Assembly (NCBI GenBank): GCA_963555705.1
Contig: OY743172.1
Location: 23,559,446-23,623,445 of the forward strand
DNA: 64,000 bases
Direction of reading: 5' to 3'
DNA from: Ligustrum vulgare
Lineage: Eukaryota > Streptophyta > Magnoliopsida > Lamiales > Oleaceae
Positions 63,182 through 64,000 of the stretch are shown piece after piece. The position numbers were made by a program, and so were the translations under genes. Within the stretch, counting starts at the first letter, position 1, and each line of letters starts with the position of its first letter. The notes beneath the pieces were generated by a model. The model was not told where the DNA came from. It saw only the letters and a program-made list of their open reading frames with translations, and did not search any database.

Positions 63182-64000
63182 CTGTGGCAGTGTATTTAGA
63201 TGAAGTATATAAGAGCTAATGGAGAAATTCACCGACAAAACTTCATCTTAAATAGCTGATGTGGACAATTAATAGGAATTATACATTATGATACAAGGTG
63301 TGTGAGGCAAAAAGAGTATCGTATATATAGAAGCGAATGGATAGGTTAAGTAAGAATGGAAAAGGTATTAGTATCTAAAATATCTTTAGAGTGAAATTGA
63401 ATCGTAATAGATTGAAAGAAGCTGTCAAATCAGTTCATATGACAAGAAGATCAACTTGTTAAAGAATGGGGACTGTACACACAAATATGACTTCTCCATT
63501 TACATGGATACACAATTAAAGTTCAACTCAATAGGAAGACACCTTTTCAGCCAAGTAAAGATCTTGCCCTGCATATTCATATTCTGTATCATGAGGGCAT
63601 TACTAGAAAAGGCAAATCAAAAAGTATTTATGATGATCCAGTTCATATTTAATATTAACTCATAGGTAATTTAATTGTACAGAACAGTCACAACCATCTT
63701 TAAAACCCTAAAGACTCAATTGCATTGTGCAATAAGAAAATGAAAATTCCACCAATCCATCCTCCTCTGAGGGCACCTAAAGACATAAACCTCCAGGCCT
63801 CAACCAACAATTTGATTTATTCTGATAATTGAAACCTACTTCACAGAAGAATAACTTGTACAAAATCAAAGCATTTGCAGAGATACGGGTTTACACACTC
63901 GTTCGGAATCAAAGGGATGTGGCAACACAGAATTAAGACAGATCATAGAACGATAAACATGTAGAACCTTTAATAGAAACAAAAATAAAGGAAAATGAGA
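63182..64000 (-). other. Calmodulin intron 1 (continues past the window)
   Basis: Starts with the acceptor at 63183-63182 and contains no exon-1-like sequence, so the intron is over 818 bp. No repeats recognised. Confidence 0.7.

Noticed and set aside
62667..63203. 178-residue plus-strand ORF
   Set aside because: Antisense shadow of the highly conserved calmodulin exon.

Overview
The window is nuclear DNA of a flowering plant, probably a eudicot. It has intron-rich plant genes with GT-AG introns, plant-type gene families (CBL-interacting kinase, class VII receptor-like cytoplasmic kinase, COP9 signalosome subunit 2, plant calmodulin) and a dense AT-rich load of plant retrotransposons, Helitrons and MITEs. 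The species cannot be named from sequence alone.

Layout. 1-1735: truncated Ty3/gypsy remnant. 1.7-9.8 kb: small inverted-repeat elements, a SINE-like duplication, and a 3.7-kb LTR-like block starting TGTAACATCCC. 9.8-18.8 kb: very AT-rich block of related Helitron-like units, several joined by a recurring ~95-bp inverted-repeat module. 19.1-26.3 kb (+): RLCK-VII kinase gene whose third intron holds a 3.2-kb non-autonomous LTR element with a 5-bp target duplication. 26.8-31.8 kb (-): complete 14-exon CIPK gene, convergent with the RLCK. 33.9-35.3 and 42.1-43.6 kb: two inverted copies of a Mutator-like element with arrays of a GTGACC motif; the second carries a broken fragment of an aspartyl protease gene. 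36.0-39.5 kb: decayed retroelement with a movement-protein-like domain, whose protease/RT half lies inverted. 44.9-~51 kb (-): Helitron with a recognisable Rep domain but no helicase core. 51.3-59.7 kb (+): complete 12-exon CSN2. 62.8-63.2 kb (-): last exon of a calmodulin gene whose first exon lies beyond the window.

The host genes do not form a cluster or operon. CIPK and calmodulin both belong to Ca2+ signalling, RLCK-VII kinases act downstream of receptor kinases, and CSN2 controls cullin-RING ligase deneddylation, but their proximity is probably incidental. The parts most worth a second look are the Helitron/inverted-repeat array, the gene-capturing TIR element, the inverted movement-protein element, and the RLCK exon 3/4 junction that cannot be joined in frame with a canonical splice donor.
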